Positions 1 through 7,076 of a stretch of 21,437 bases of DNA are shown in pieces. The stretch comes from Phycisphaerales bacterium UBA2266. GTDB lineage: Bacteria; Planctomycetota; Phycisphaerae; Sedimentisphaerales; Anaerobacaceae. The DNA lies in assembly GCA_002347125.1 (NCBI GenBank), contig DDXG01000286.1, positions 1-21,437 of the forward strand, written 5' to 3'. Both the position numbers and the translations under genes were made by a program. The notes beneath the pieces are model-generated. The model did no database searches and was not told the origin of the DNA. It was given only the letters and a program-made list of their open reading frames with translations. The first letter of the stretch is position 1. The number at the start of each line of letters is the position of its first letter.

Positions 1-2
1 GC

Positions 3-56
3 TACAAGGATCAGGTCTGGTGCGTGCGCGGGGTCCTGGGAGTGACAGTGGCGTGA
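3..56 (+). CDS. C-terminal tail of an upstream gene (partial)
   Basis: The third frame from the window edge is open for 17 codons and ends in TGA at 54-56. The peptide ends in DQVWCVRGVLGVTVA. A VWCVRG-like string near the C-terminus is typical of DUF1566 (Lcl C-terminal) and related secreted domains, so this may be the end of such a protein. That rests on one short motif and is weak. The two other frames give less protein-like peptides. Nothing of the rest of the gene is visible. Confidence 0.35.
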   Translation, partial: YKDQVWCVRGVLGVTVA

Positions 57-411
57 GTTTGCGGGGCGGATTGCCTATATTACCCAGCTTGCCCAAGTTT
101 GGCTTTGTTTTCCATTTCTTGGTTCCTGGCGTCGGTCGTTGTTTGCGGACATGGTGCAAAATGCAATACCGTTGAATGTGGCAGTGATAGGATACCCTAG
201 GCACCGTGGGGATTCACGGAATACGGCCTTCGGCTTGGGGTTTCAGGTTGGTGGAGCGTCTCTCTGTGTTGGGTGCGTATTATATGCGATTCGGGCGGGT
301 TTTTCAAGGGGAATCTCGAAGGCATCGAGGCACTGAGGTACTGAGGCATTCGGGGCAGCGCGGCGGCGGCGGCGGTGGGTTTTTGGCCTTTTGCGGCGGG
401 GTGGTGGGGCG
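57..411. other. Non-coding region before the oxidoreductase gene
   Basis: About 350 bases with no convincing gene. Short open frames exist, but none has a Shine-Dalgarno sequence or protein-like composition. The stretch becomes increasingly G-rich toward the right, with a GGC-triplet run at about 361-375. It holds an imperfect 8-base tandem repeat (322-353) and leads into the -10 element at 412-417. Confidence 0.5.
322..353. repeat. Imperfect 8-bp tandem repeat, four units
   Basis: Four consecutive 8-base units read GCATCGAG, GCACTGAG, GTACTGAG and GCATTCGG. The first three differ by only one or two bases from their neighbours. The array is followed by a GGC-triplet run. It lies in non-coding sequence and has no evident function. 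Confidence 0.55.
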
Positions 412-417
412 TATAAT
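389..417 (+). promoter_or_regulatory. Putative sigma-70 promoter of the oxidoreductase gene
   Basis: A perfect TATAAT lies at 412-417. The -35 is poor: TTTTGC at 389-394 with a 17-base spacer, or TTGCGG at 391-396 with 15. The predicted transcript starts near 424, which is just upstream of the start codon chosen at 445. Confidence 0.5.
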
Positions 418-444
418 GGTGGTTCAATGTTTAAGGAGCAGGAT

Positions 445-1818
445 ATGGTGGCATACGGAACCAGCCGCAGGGTCTTTCTCAAGCAGCTCTCGGCGGCCGC
501 GGGGGTCGCGTTGGGCGTTCCATACGTTATTCCCGGCTCGGCCGTGGGGGCGGGCGGGACTGTCGCGCCGAGCAATCGCATCACGATGGCCTGTATCGGC
601 GTAGGGGGCATGGGCACGAACAACATGCGGGCGTTCCTGGCGAACGACGACGCCCAGGTCGTGGCCGTCTGCGACCCGGTGCGGGCCAACGACCAGTACG
701 GGCACTGGTACAAGAAGGGCTGGAACGGGGCGTGGTTCGGCCGCGAACCCGCCCAGGCCATCGTCGAGGACCACTACGCCCAGCAGAAGCGATCCGGCAC
801 GTTCAAGGGATGCGACGCCTGTATCGACTTCCGCGAGATTATCGGCCGCAGCGACATCGACGCCATCAGCATCGCCACGCCGGACCAGTGGCACGCGGTC
901 ATGGCGGTCGCGGCGGCCGAATCGGGCAAGGACATGTACTGCGAAAAGCCGCTGACGCTGGCCCTGGCCGAGGGCTGGGCGATGGTCAAGGCGGTCCGCC
1001 GGTACGGCCGCGTGTTCCAGACGGGCACGCACCGCCGGTCGGACAGTGAATATCGCTTCCTGTGCGAGGTCATCCGCAACGGCCGCATCGGGAGACTCAA
1101 CAGGGTCTACTTCGAGATCGGCCCCAACAACAAGCAGGCCCCGCCCAGCGACTGGCAGGCCGAGCCCGTGCCGGACTGGCTCGATTACGATATGTGGCTG
1201 GGTCCGGCTCCGTGGGCGCCCTACCACAAGGACCGCTGCCTGTATACGTTCCGCTTCGGGCTAGACTACTCCGGCGGCCAGACGACCAATCTGGGAGCCC
1301 ACTACATCGACATCATCCAGTGGGCGCACGGTTCGGACGAGAGCGGCCCGGTCGAGTTCGAGGACCTCGGGGCCGAATGGCCCGCCGACGGCCTTTTCAC
1401 CACCGCCACGAAGGTGCACTTCCGCGCCCGCTACGCCGACGGCCTGGAGATCGAGTGTAAGACCGGCAACGACGGACTGATGCGGTTTGAGGGTTCGCAG
1501 GGCTCGGTCCTCGTCGATGGGGCGAAGTTCACGTTCGACCCGCCGTCGCTCAAGGATACGGTCATCGGTCCCAATGAAATCCGCCTTTACGATTCCCCCG
1601 AACACCACCGCAACTTCCTCGACTGCGTGAAAAGCCGCCGCGACTGCGCCGCGCCCGTCGAGGTCGGGCACCGCTCGGTGAGCATCTGCCACCTGGCCAA
1701 TATCGCCATGAGCCTCAAGACGAGGCTCCAATGGGACCCGGCGGCCGAGCGCATCATCGGCAACGAGGCCGCCGGCCGGATGCTCTACCGGGCTATGCGA
1801 AGCCCCTGGCGGCTCTGA
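445..1818 (+). CDS. Tat-exported Gfo/Idh/MocA family oxidoreductase
   Basis: A 457-residue NAD(P)-dependent oxidoreductase of the Gfo/Idh/MocA family, which usually acts on sugars or inositols; the substrate cannot be told. The N-terminus has a twin-arginine motif (SRRVFLK, residues 7-13) and a hydrophobic stretch ending in SAVGAG, so the folded protein is probably exported. The Rossmann fold begins with CIGVGGMG (about residue 50), and the family EKP motif appears in MYCEKPLTLA. The C-terminal alpha/beta domain includes DYSGGQTTNLGAHYID. The ATG at 445 was chosen because AAGGAG (433-438) lies 6 bases upstream and a TATAAT at 412-417 would place the transcript start after the earlier in-frame codon at 391. 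Its neighbour is a sulfatase on the same strand, which suggests but does not prove a shared role in glycan breakdown. Confidence 0.9.
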   Translation: MVAYGTSRRVFLKQLSAAAGVALGVPYVIPGSAVGAGGTVAPSNRITMACIGVGGMGTNNMRAFLANDDAQVVAVCDPVRANDQYGHWYKKGWNGAWFGREPAQAIVEDHYAQQKRSGTFKGCDACIDFREIIGRSDIDAISIATPDQWHAVMAVAAAESGKDMYCEKPLTLALAEGWAMVKAVRRYGRVFQTGTHRRSDSEYRFLCEVIRNGRIGRLNRVYFEIGPNNKQAPPSDWQAEPVPDWLDYDMWLGPAPWAPYHKDRCLYTFRFGLDYSGGQTTNLGAHYIDIIQWAHGSDESGPVEFEDLGAEWPADGLFTTATKVHFRARYADGLEIECKTGNDGLMRFEGSQGSVLVDGAKFTFDPPSLKDTVIGPNEIRLYDSPEHHRNFLDCVKSRRDCAAPVEVGHRSVSICHLANIAMSLKTRLQWDPAAERIIGNEAAGRMLYRAMRSPWRL

Positions 1819-1847
1819 ACACAATAACATGATCCCAATGCCCTGTT

Positions 1848-1874
1848 TGTCATCCTGAACACAGTGAAGGATCC
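1848..1874. repeat. REP-like dispersed palindrome
   Basis: The sequence TGTCATCCTGAACACAGTG, followed by AAGGATC, is a form of the short intergenic repeat built on CCTGAGC-A-GTGAAGGAT that recurs in many environmental genomes. ATCCT (1852-1856) and AGGAT (1868-1872) can pair. A related core, GAGCGAAGCGAA, occurs twice more in this window (8156-8167, and on the minus strand at 10807-10818). Confidence 0.5.
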
Positions 1875-1903
1875 GGTCATCGGGCGTGAGTGATTTGTTG
1901 CCC

Positions 1904-1920
1904 TGACACCAGATGTGTCA
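1904..1920. promoter_or_regulatory. Perfect inverted repeat, possible operator
   Basis: TGACACCAGATGTGTCA is a perfect 6-base dyad with a 5-base centre, 118 bases upstream of the sulfatase start. Its geometry suits a dimeric repressor or activator. No clear -10/-35 pair was seen beside it, and there is no regulator gene nearby. Confidence 0.35.
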
Positions 1921-2037
1921 AACAGCGGCGGCCTCTCGTTCGTGACCAACGAATCGCTCGGCCCCGCCGGCACTCCGCGTCCAAGACCGGGGGACAGTGC
2001 AGAATCCTGAAAACCCAATGCCATACGGAGTCGGCCC

Positions 2038-3399
2038 ATGACGGTGAATAGACGTTCATTCCTGAAGATGACCCTTGCGACAACGGCGACGGCCCTGACC
2101 GGCTGCGGCAGTGCGCTTCCCGCCCGTGCCCGGCCGAGCGCCAGGCCCCATATCGTCTTCATCATCGCCGACGACCTCGGCTGGGGCGACGTCGGCTACC
2201 ACGACTCCGAGATAAAGACGCCCAACATTGACCGTCTGGCCGCTGAGTCGGTGGTGCTTGACCGGCACTACGTCATGCCGACCTGCACGCCCACGCGCGT
2301 CGGCCTGATGACCGGGCATTACCCCAGCCGGTACGGCGTTACGGCCCCGGCCTACGGCGCCATCTTCCGCGACGACACCGTTACCCTGGCCACCGCACTG
2401 CGCAGCGCCGGATACGAGACCTCCATCGCGGGCAAGTGGCACATGGGCTCGCCCCCGGAATACACCCCCCTCAAGTACGGCTTCGACCACTCCTACGGCT
2501 ATTTCCACGGCCAGTGCGACCCCTATACCCATGACTACAAGACCGGCGCAGTCTCGTGGCACCGGGACGATGCGTATCTCGATGAGCAGGGCCATGCCAC
2601 GGACCTCATCACCGCCGAGGCCGTCCGAACCATCGAACGATCCAGCCGCGAGAGACCCTTGTTTCTCTGCGTTGCCTACAGCGTACCGCACTACCCGCTC
2701 AGCGAGCCGGATGAATGGCTTGACATGTATCCGGACATGGGAGAGTCTTCCCGGCGCTGGTACGCCGCGGCGACCACCCACATGGACGCCGGCATCGGGC
2801 GGATTATCGAGGCCCTCGACGAGCGCGGCCTGCGCAAGGACACCCTTATCGTGTTTGTCAGCGACAACGGCGGCCAGAAGAGCTGGCACAGCAAGACCGA
2901 ATATGACGGCCGTTACGCCGACAAGCCCCACACCGTCCTGGGTAATAACCGCCCCTTACGAGGCTGGAAGGGCGATCTCTATGAAGGCGGAATCCGCGTT
3001 CCGGCACTGATAAGCCGGCCCGGCGTCCTCGAACCGGCCCGGTGTGCCGCCCCACTGCACATTGTCGACTGGATGCCCACGCTCTGCCGGCTCGTCGGCT
3101 ACCGGTCGGAGAGAGAGCTTGCGTGGGACGGCCGCGACGTCTGGGACGCCCTCTTCGGCCGGGGGAGCGAGCTGGAGACCCGCACCATGTACTGGAAGAC
3201 GCCCAACGGATGGGCCGCAAGGAGGGGCCCATGGAAACTCATCGTATCCAAGGGTAACAAAGCTCCCGAACTCTACGACGTCGTCGCCGACCCTTACGAA
3301 ACCACCGACACGGCCAGTGCCAACCCCGATAAGCTGGCCGAACTCCAGAGCTTGCTTGAGTCTTTGCGCACCGGCGACGGCGAGAAGGTCGACGGATAG
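2038..3399 (+). CDS. Tat-exported sulfatase, probable lipoprotein
   Basis: A 453-residue type I sulfatase (alkaline phosphatase superfamily) that hydrolyses sulfate esters; the substrate is unknown. The N-terminus has a Tat motif (NRRSFLK) and then a lipobox, LTGC with Cys23, so it is probably exported folded and lipid-anchored. Metal ligands are visible: Asp45-Asp46 in IIADDLGWGD and Asp276-Asn277 in SDNGG. The formylglycine motif is CTPTR (Cys83 to Arg87) followed by TGHYPSRYG; the Ser variant is absent, so Cys83 must be converted by a formylglycine-generating enzyme or anSME. GKWHMG (Lys133, His135) and PHYP (His218) are the usual sulfate-binding elements. The general layout resembles arylsulfatase B-type enzymes. 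GGAG at 2027-2030 lies 7 bases before the ATG. A 7-bp hairpin without a T-tract (3412-3432) follows the stop. Confidence 0.93.
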   Translation: MTVNRRSFLKMTLATTATALTGCGSALPARARPSARPHIVFIIADDLGWGDVGYHDSEIKTPNIDRLAAESVVLDRHYVMPTCTPTRVGLMTGHYPSRYGVTAPAYGAIFRDDTVTLATALRSAGYETSIAGKWHMGSPPEYTPLKYGFDHSYGYFHGQCDPYTHDYKTGAVSWHRDDAYLDEQGHATDLITAEAVRTIERSSRERPLFLCVAYSVPHYPLSEPDEWLDMYPDMGESSRRWYAAATTHMDAGIGRIIEALDERGLRKDTLIVFVSDNGGQKSWHSKTEYDGRYADKPHTVLGNNRPLRGWKGDLYEGGIRVPALISRPGVLEPARCAAPLHIVDWMPTLCRLVGYRSERELAWDGRDVWDALFGRGSELETRTMYWKTPNGWAARRGPWKLIVSKGNKAPELYDVVADPYETTDTASANPDKLAELQSLLESLRTGDGEKVDG

Positions 3400-3494
3400 A
3401 CCCGCATCCCACGCCGGCTACGGCGGCCGGCGCGCACACCCGCACTCGCATCGCCGCCGGCGACGCGCGACACCCCCGATCAGCGGCCGCTTAC

Positions 3495-3590
3495 CTACAG
3501 TTCGAACGGCTGCTCCGGCCCACAGCCGGTCAGGTAGCATGCCACGAGAACCAGTGCGACAATGACCACGAACAGTACTGTATTCTTCAT
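3495..3590 (-). CDS. Very small putative lipoprotein (31 aa)
   Basis: A 31-codon frame on the minus strand begins MKNTVLFVVIVALVLVA and reaches a lipobox, YLTGC (Cys23), followed by only eight residues, GPEQPFEL. This is the complete plan of a small lipoprotein: basic N-terminus, hydrophobic core, lipobox, and a short polar tail left after signal peptide cleavage. GGAAGG lies 10 bases upstream of the ATG, partly inside a GGAA/TTCC hairpin. It lies between the sulfatase and the secretin gene and opposes both. Function is not recognisable. Chance occurrence is possible at this length, but such an ordered signal and lipobox is unlikely at random. Confidence 0.6.
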   Translation of the reverse strand: MKNTVLFVVIVALVLVACYLTGCGPEQPFEL

Positions 3591-3795
3591 ATTCGGAACG
3601 CCTTCCGTATTCAGACGCAGCCGTGGCCCGATACCCGCGGCCCCGCCCGCACAAATTAAAGTTTCTTCTAAAATACCGCCGAATAAGCACTTAGGAATTC
3701 CCCGCCGAGGGGCTCCAGACCATTATATCGTTCATCCGACCCCGCTGGGTGCAATAATTCGCCATCTGGGCGTCTGACCGGCCGAAATATGCGGG

Positions 3796-3826
3796 TTGAC
3801 ACCGCCGTCTGGGTCGACAGTACAAT
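3796..3826 (+). promoter_or_regulatory. Putative promoter of the secretin gene
   Basis: A consensus -35 TTGACA (3796-3801) and a -10 TACAAT (3821-3826) are separated by 19 bases, which is longer than ideal. Transcription would begin near 3833, so translation must start after that point, supporting the ATG at 3885 rather than the in-frame codon at 3789. Confidence 0.5.
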
Positions 3827-3884
3827 ACTCCCCGGCCGTTGGTATCCGCCCGCGGGCGGCAATCGGGCGGCTGAGGTTTCGACG

Positions 3885-5687
3885 ATGCGTATGGCAGACC
3901 TCAAAACTCGCTCCCGATGGCGCATGCTATGGGTTATCCCGGTGGTCGTCGCCCTATTCCAAGGCGGCTGTTCCGACTACATTCCCGAGAAGACCTCCGA
4001 ACTCCAGGCCAAGTCCATTCTCAACAACCTCAGCCGACTTCAACCCACCGCCGACCCGAACATCCCGGTCCCGGAAGTCTACCGCCAAGGCCCTCGCATC
4101 GTCCGCCAGGTCATCGGCAACGCCCCCGAGTGGAAGCTCTTCTACTTCTGCCGGTACCACACGGCCAGGCATCTTGAGGGCATCATCAACGCCCAGTTCG
4201 CCATGCGCAACTACGACCCCAAGGGCAACGTCAGTTCCGCGCCTATCTACACCCTCAGCGCCAACACCGCCACAAACCAGATCATCGCCAGAGCCCCGAC
4301 GGAAGCCGACATCACTGCCGTGCTCGATCTTCTCAACGAAGTCGACGTGCCGCCGGTACAGGTCCGAATCGACTGTCTCATCTCGGAGCTCTACGCCAGC
4401 ATCACGATGGACAAAGAGGTCACCGCCGTCGTCGAGAACCTCTTCGGCGAGGGTATCACGCTCTCCGGTGACGCCACCAGCAGCACGCCCGTATCGTGGC
4501 TGAAGGCCCCACTGGTAGGCGGGGTTCCTACTCTGGGGCCCGGGATGACCAGTGCCGGCGGCTACAGCATAGATGCACAGGGTTTCGTTCTCGACCCGTC
4601 CGGCAGCAGAATCCCGACGCTGTGGAACAGGACGTTTGATCCGGCCTTCCCAGGCGCGTCGCTGCGCGACCCCGCCCGCCGGAAGTTTGGTCTGAAAGCC
4701 GGGTTCGGCGAACGAATCGGTATGCCCGGCGAGGAGTTCAGAGCGCTTGTGGACTTGCTCATATCCAAGGGCTATCTCAAGATTCTCATGAACCCCACGC
4801 TCGAGGTGATCAACGGCCAGTCGGCCACCATCGTGAGCCGCGACTACGTCCCCTTGCAGCAGGTTTTCATCGGCGGCGCCATGGAGGGCTACCTCCGCAC
4901 ACAGACGGACTATCGCTGGATCGTCGACTCGCTGACGATCACCCCGCATGTCTATGCGGATGGCTATATCGGCCTCGAAACCAGCGCCCGCATCGGCGCG
5001 AAACTCACCCCGGAAGGCATCGTCCAGAACCCGATCATCACCGAACGCACGATCACCAACCGCGAGAACCGCATCCGCCACGGGGAGAGCCTGATCATCG
5101 GCGGCATCCGAAAGACCGAGGAGCGCGACGTCATTCGCGGGGTTCCGGTCCTCAAGGACATCCCGCTCGTCGGGGGCCTGTTCTCCGGACGCGACTTCGA
5201 GCAGCGGGGCAAGGAAGTCCTGTTTATACTCACGCCGACGATCTCGATCGGCGGGCGTCCCAACGCCGAAGTCGTCGAGGAGATCCGCGAAAAGCACCGG
5301 CCGCCGCTGCCCGACGACCAGTTGCACAAGACCCTCATGGATCCCTTCGGCCTCGACACCCGCGAACGCGAGCGTCAACGGCAACTGCTCCACGCCGAGG
5401 AGAGCCGCATGGAGGCAGAGGCCGTCAAGGCGGTTGCCCGGCGTGATGTCTATGCCGCCGAGCAGCTTGCGGCCGAGGCCCGGCGGGAGGCCGCCCTCGT
5501 CCAGGCTGAGCTCGAACGGGTGCGCGTAGAGACCGAGAAGACCCTTCTCGCCGCCGCCAGACTCAAGGCCGAGGCGGAAAAGCAGGCAGCTGAAGCCCGA
5601 GAGGCCAAAGCCGCCGCGGAAGAATCCGACGGCGAGACCTCTGGGCCGCCCCCCGAAGACAGCCCTGCCCCACCCCCGAAGCCATAG
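3885..5687 (+). CDS. Secretin-domain outer-membrane protein with C-terminal coiled coil
   Basis: A 600-residue protein of the GspD/PilQ secretin superfamily, which forms outer-membrane channels. An N-terminal membrane segment (about residues 14-28) is followed by Cys29 in FQGGC, an imperfect lipobox. One secretin N-type domain is visible at about 88-158 (ANTATNQIIARAPTEADI). The secretin core spans about 160-455, with MNPTLEVINGQSATI, the GESLIIGGI strand and the hallmark VPVLKDIPLVGGLF (about 420-433). After the barrel there is an unusual Ala/Glu/Arg-rich coiled coil (about 490-585) and a proline-rich tail. GAGG 8 bases upstream sets the start at 3885. No other type II, III or IV pilus gene is adjacent, so the system it serves is unknown. 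It may be a stand-alone secretin or part of a dispersed type II system. Confidence 0.85.
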   Translation: MRMADLKTRSRWRMLWVIPVVVALFQGGCSDYIPEKTSELQAKSILNNLSRLQPTADPNIPVPEVYRQGPRIVRQVIGNAPEWKLFYFCRYHTARHLEGIINAQFAMRNYDPKGNVSSAPIYTLSANTATNQIIARAPTEADITAVLDLLNEVDVPPVQVRIDCLISELYASITMDKEVTAVVENLFGEGITLSGDATSSTPVSWLKAPLVGGVPTLGPGMTSAGGYSIDAQGFVLDPSGSRIPTLWNRTFDPAFPGASLRDPARRKFGLKAGFGERIGMPGEEFRALVDLLISKGYLKILMNPTLEVINGQSATIVSRDYVPLQQVFIGGAMEGYLRTQTDYRWIVDSLTITPHVYADGYIGLETSARIGAKLTPEGIVQNPIITERTITNRENRIRHGESLIIGGIRKTEERDVIRGVPVLKDIPLVGGLFSGRDFEQRGKEVLFILTPTISIGGRPNAEVVEEIREKHRPPLPDDQLHKTLMDPFGLDTRERERQRQLLHAEESRMEAEAVKAVARRDVYAAEQLAAEARREAALVQAELERVRVETEKTLLAAARLKAEAEKQAAEAREAKAAAEESDGETSGPPPEDSPAPPPKP

Positions 5688-5867
5688 TCGCGGCGCGGCA
5701 TGATGCCGACGCCGGGTTCTTTTCCCCAGAATTGTGCAACCCCTGCAGCTCCAGGGCGTATAGTCTACTGGGCGTGCGGCCCGGTGGTATTACAGGTTGC
5801 GCGTGACCGCCAAACGGCGGCCGGGGTTATCGGCGGTCCCGGCCGTGGCGAAATGATGGTTGGGACC

Positions 5868-6449
5868 ATGATTCGTGCAAGGGATAAGAGCGTTCGAGCC
5901 CTCACCCTCCTTATCGGTTTGGGCGTCTTGTTTTGCTGCGCCGCTGTCGTCCTGGCTTCGGGCGGGTTGTCCATCAGGAAGCTCGAACACTACGAATGCG
6001 AGCCTGTATGTTCCGGCCCCGTGGAAACCTTCACCTGTGGGTTCTACGGCCGAAACCGGACTACCGTTACCCTGCCCGGCATCCTCCTCTACTGGAAGAA
6101 AGTCCGCCCTTTCGGCTTTTACGTCCGCTACCAGGGTGAACCCGACCGCTACCATCGAATCACTGTCGAATCCGTCAGACTCACCACGGACGACGGCCGC
6201 GAACTGAGGCTGGCCGACGATGTGCTGCCCCTTGTCCGCGATCTCGACACAATCCGCTCGCCCAGAATGCTGCCCTTCGCGTTCTTCTCCCACATCTTCA
6301 ACACCGTCGTCGACATCCCCTTTGAGAACGTCCAGTCCGTCCACTATACCGTTCAACTCCGCCTGGAAAATGAAGAGGGCGCACAGCCGCGCCTCTACGA
6401 AGGCGTCCTCGCCAAAATCAGCATCGACTCGGTGGGCCGGTACCGCTGA
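5868..6449 (+). CDS. Unrecognised secreted or membrane-anchored protein
   Basis: A 193-residue protein from the ATG at 5868 (MIRARDKSVRALTLL); ATGs at 5853 and 5856 are alternatives. No start has a strong Shine-Dalgarno sequence. A basic N-terminus is followed by a hydrophobic segment of about 20 residues ending in ASGG, so it is a signal peptide or anchor. Beyond that the protein looks like a soluble beta-rich domain, with three cysteines close together (CEPVCSG, then TFTCGF) and repeated strand-like stretches (FGFYVRYQGE, VHYTVQLRLENEEG). I recognise no family. It lies 180 bases after the secretin stop on the same strand, so co-expression is possible, but no partner role can be claimed. Confidence 0.65.
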   Translation: MIRARDKSVRALTLLIGLGVLFCCAAVVLASGGLSIRKLEHYECEPVCSGPVETFTCGFYGRNRTTVTLPGILLYWKKVRPFGFYVRYQGEPDRYHRITVESVRLTTDDGRELRLADDVLPLVRDLDTIRSPRMLPFAFFSHIFNTVVDIPFENVQSVHYTVQLRLENEEGAQPRLYEGVLAKISIDSVGRYR

Positions 6450-6464
6450 CCGGCCGGTCGGCAC

Positions 6465-6746
6465 CTACGACTCGATGCCGTAACCCGCCAGGATCCGCTG
6501 CGCACGATGAAGCCGCGGCCGAAACACCCGGAACACTAACGAATGAAGGTACTGCTCCGAATGCAGCGATGCCAGTTGCCCCAGTGTGGCGCTGCGCCTC
6601 AGCAGATTCTTGTACACCCACAGCCCGTAAGGCAGACCCAACACATTCAGCGGAAAAGGCGTAGAACCCCAGACCGTATTCAACAGTCCCTTCCACTGCA
6701 CGCGCTCATAGATACTCTGTCGTTCCCCCATGGAACACGCCACCAT
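6465..6746 (-). CDS. Orphan small protein (93 aa), unknown function
   Basis: The minus-strand frame starting at 6746 encodes 93 residues from MVACSMGERQ to LAGYGIES. A Shine-Dalgarno-like GAAGG lies 4 bases before the ATG, and a near-consensus sigma-70 promoter sits 75 bases further upstream (6821-6850). The frame continues further upstream, but that part precedes the predicted transcript start and has low-complexity composition. The middle (about residues 22-50, LLNTVWGSTPFPLNVLGLPY) is hydrophobic and aromatic, perhaps membrane-associated; the C-terminal half is Arg/His/Leu-rich. It ends 15 bases from the convergent gene at 5868-6449. No family is recognised. Confidence 0.5.
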   Translation of the reverse strand: MVACSMGERQSIYERVQWKGLLNTVWGSTPFPLNVLGLPYGLWVYKNLLRRSATLGQLASLHSEQYLHSLVFRVFRPRLHRAQRILAGYGIES

Positions 6747-7076
6747 CAGCCCTTCTCTATACAACCACACCCTGTACCGGCACAGACCGGGAACGCACGC
6801 ACATCCCCGGCACGGTTCACAGTATACCCGAGAGCATGACACCCTGTCAAGGCCAAACAGCACCGGAAGCAAAAAAAACGCCGGGGCTGGTTTGCTCGGT
6901 GAGGATAGAGAAAGGGGGAGACACGATTCATCACCCTGCCTCCCCGTTGCTGGTGTGCCATTATCAAGATTTAGCGTAACCGCCGGTCTGCACACACAAC
7001 ACTACAATTCTAACCCATTCCACAGGCCTGCAACAAGAAAAATGAAGAAAAACCGCACCCTGTGCCGCCTCGCTCG
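6747..7076. other. Intergenic region with one strong promoter
   Basis: This 330-base stretch contains the minus-strand promoter at 6821-6850 and otherwise nothing I can name. A run of eight A residues near 6870-6880 follows no convincing stem. A weak GCAC/GTGC hairpin followed by a T-run on the minus strand (about 7050-7066) could end the UroD-like transcript. Confidence 0.4.
6821..6850 (-). promoter_or_regulatory. Near-consensus sigma-70 promoter of the 93-aa gene
   Basis: On the minus strand the -35 is TTGACA (6845-6850) and the -10 is TATACT (6821-6826) with an 18-base spacer. The predicted start is near 6814, about 68 bases upstream of the ATG at 6746. It is the best minus-strand promoter match in the window. 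Confidence 0.65.

Noticed and set aside
361..375. GGC triplet run as a functional repeat
   Set aside because: It is a short simple-sequence run in G-rich DNA with no further structure.
391..444. Upstream start for the oxidoreductase at 391 or 427
   Set aside because: TATAAT at 412-417 and the AAGGAG 6 bases before 445 place both transcript start and ribosome-binding site in favour of 445. The upstream residues would also displace the Tat signal.
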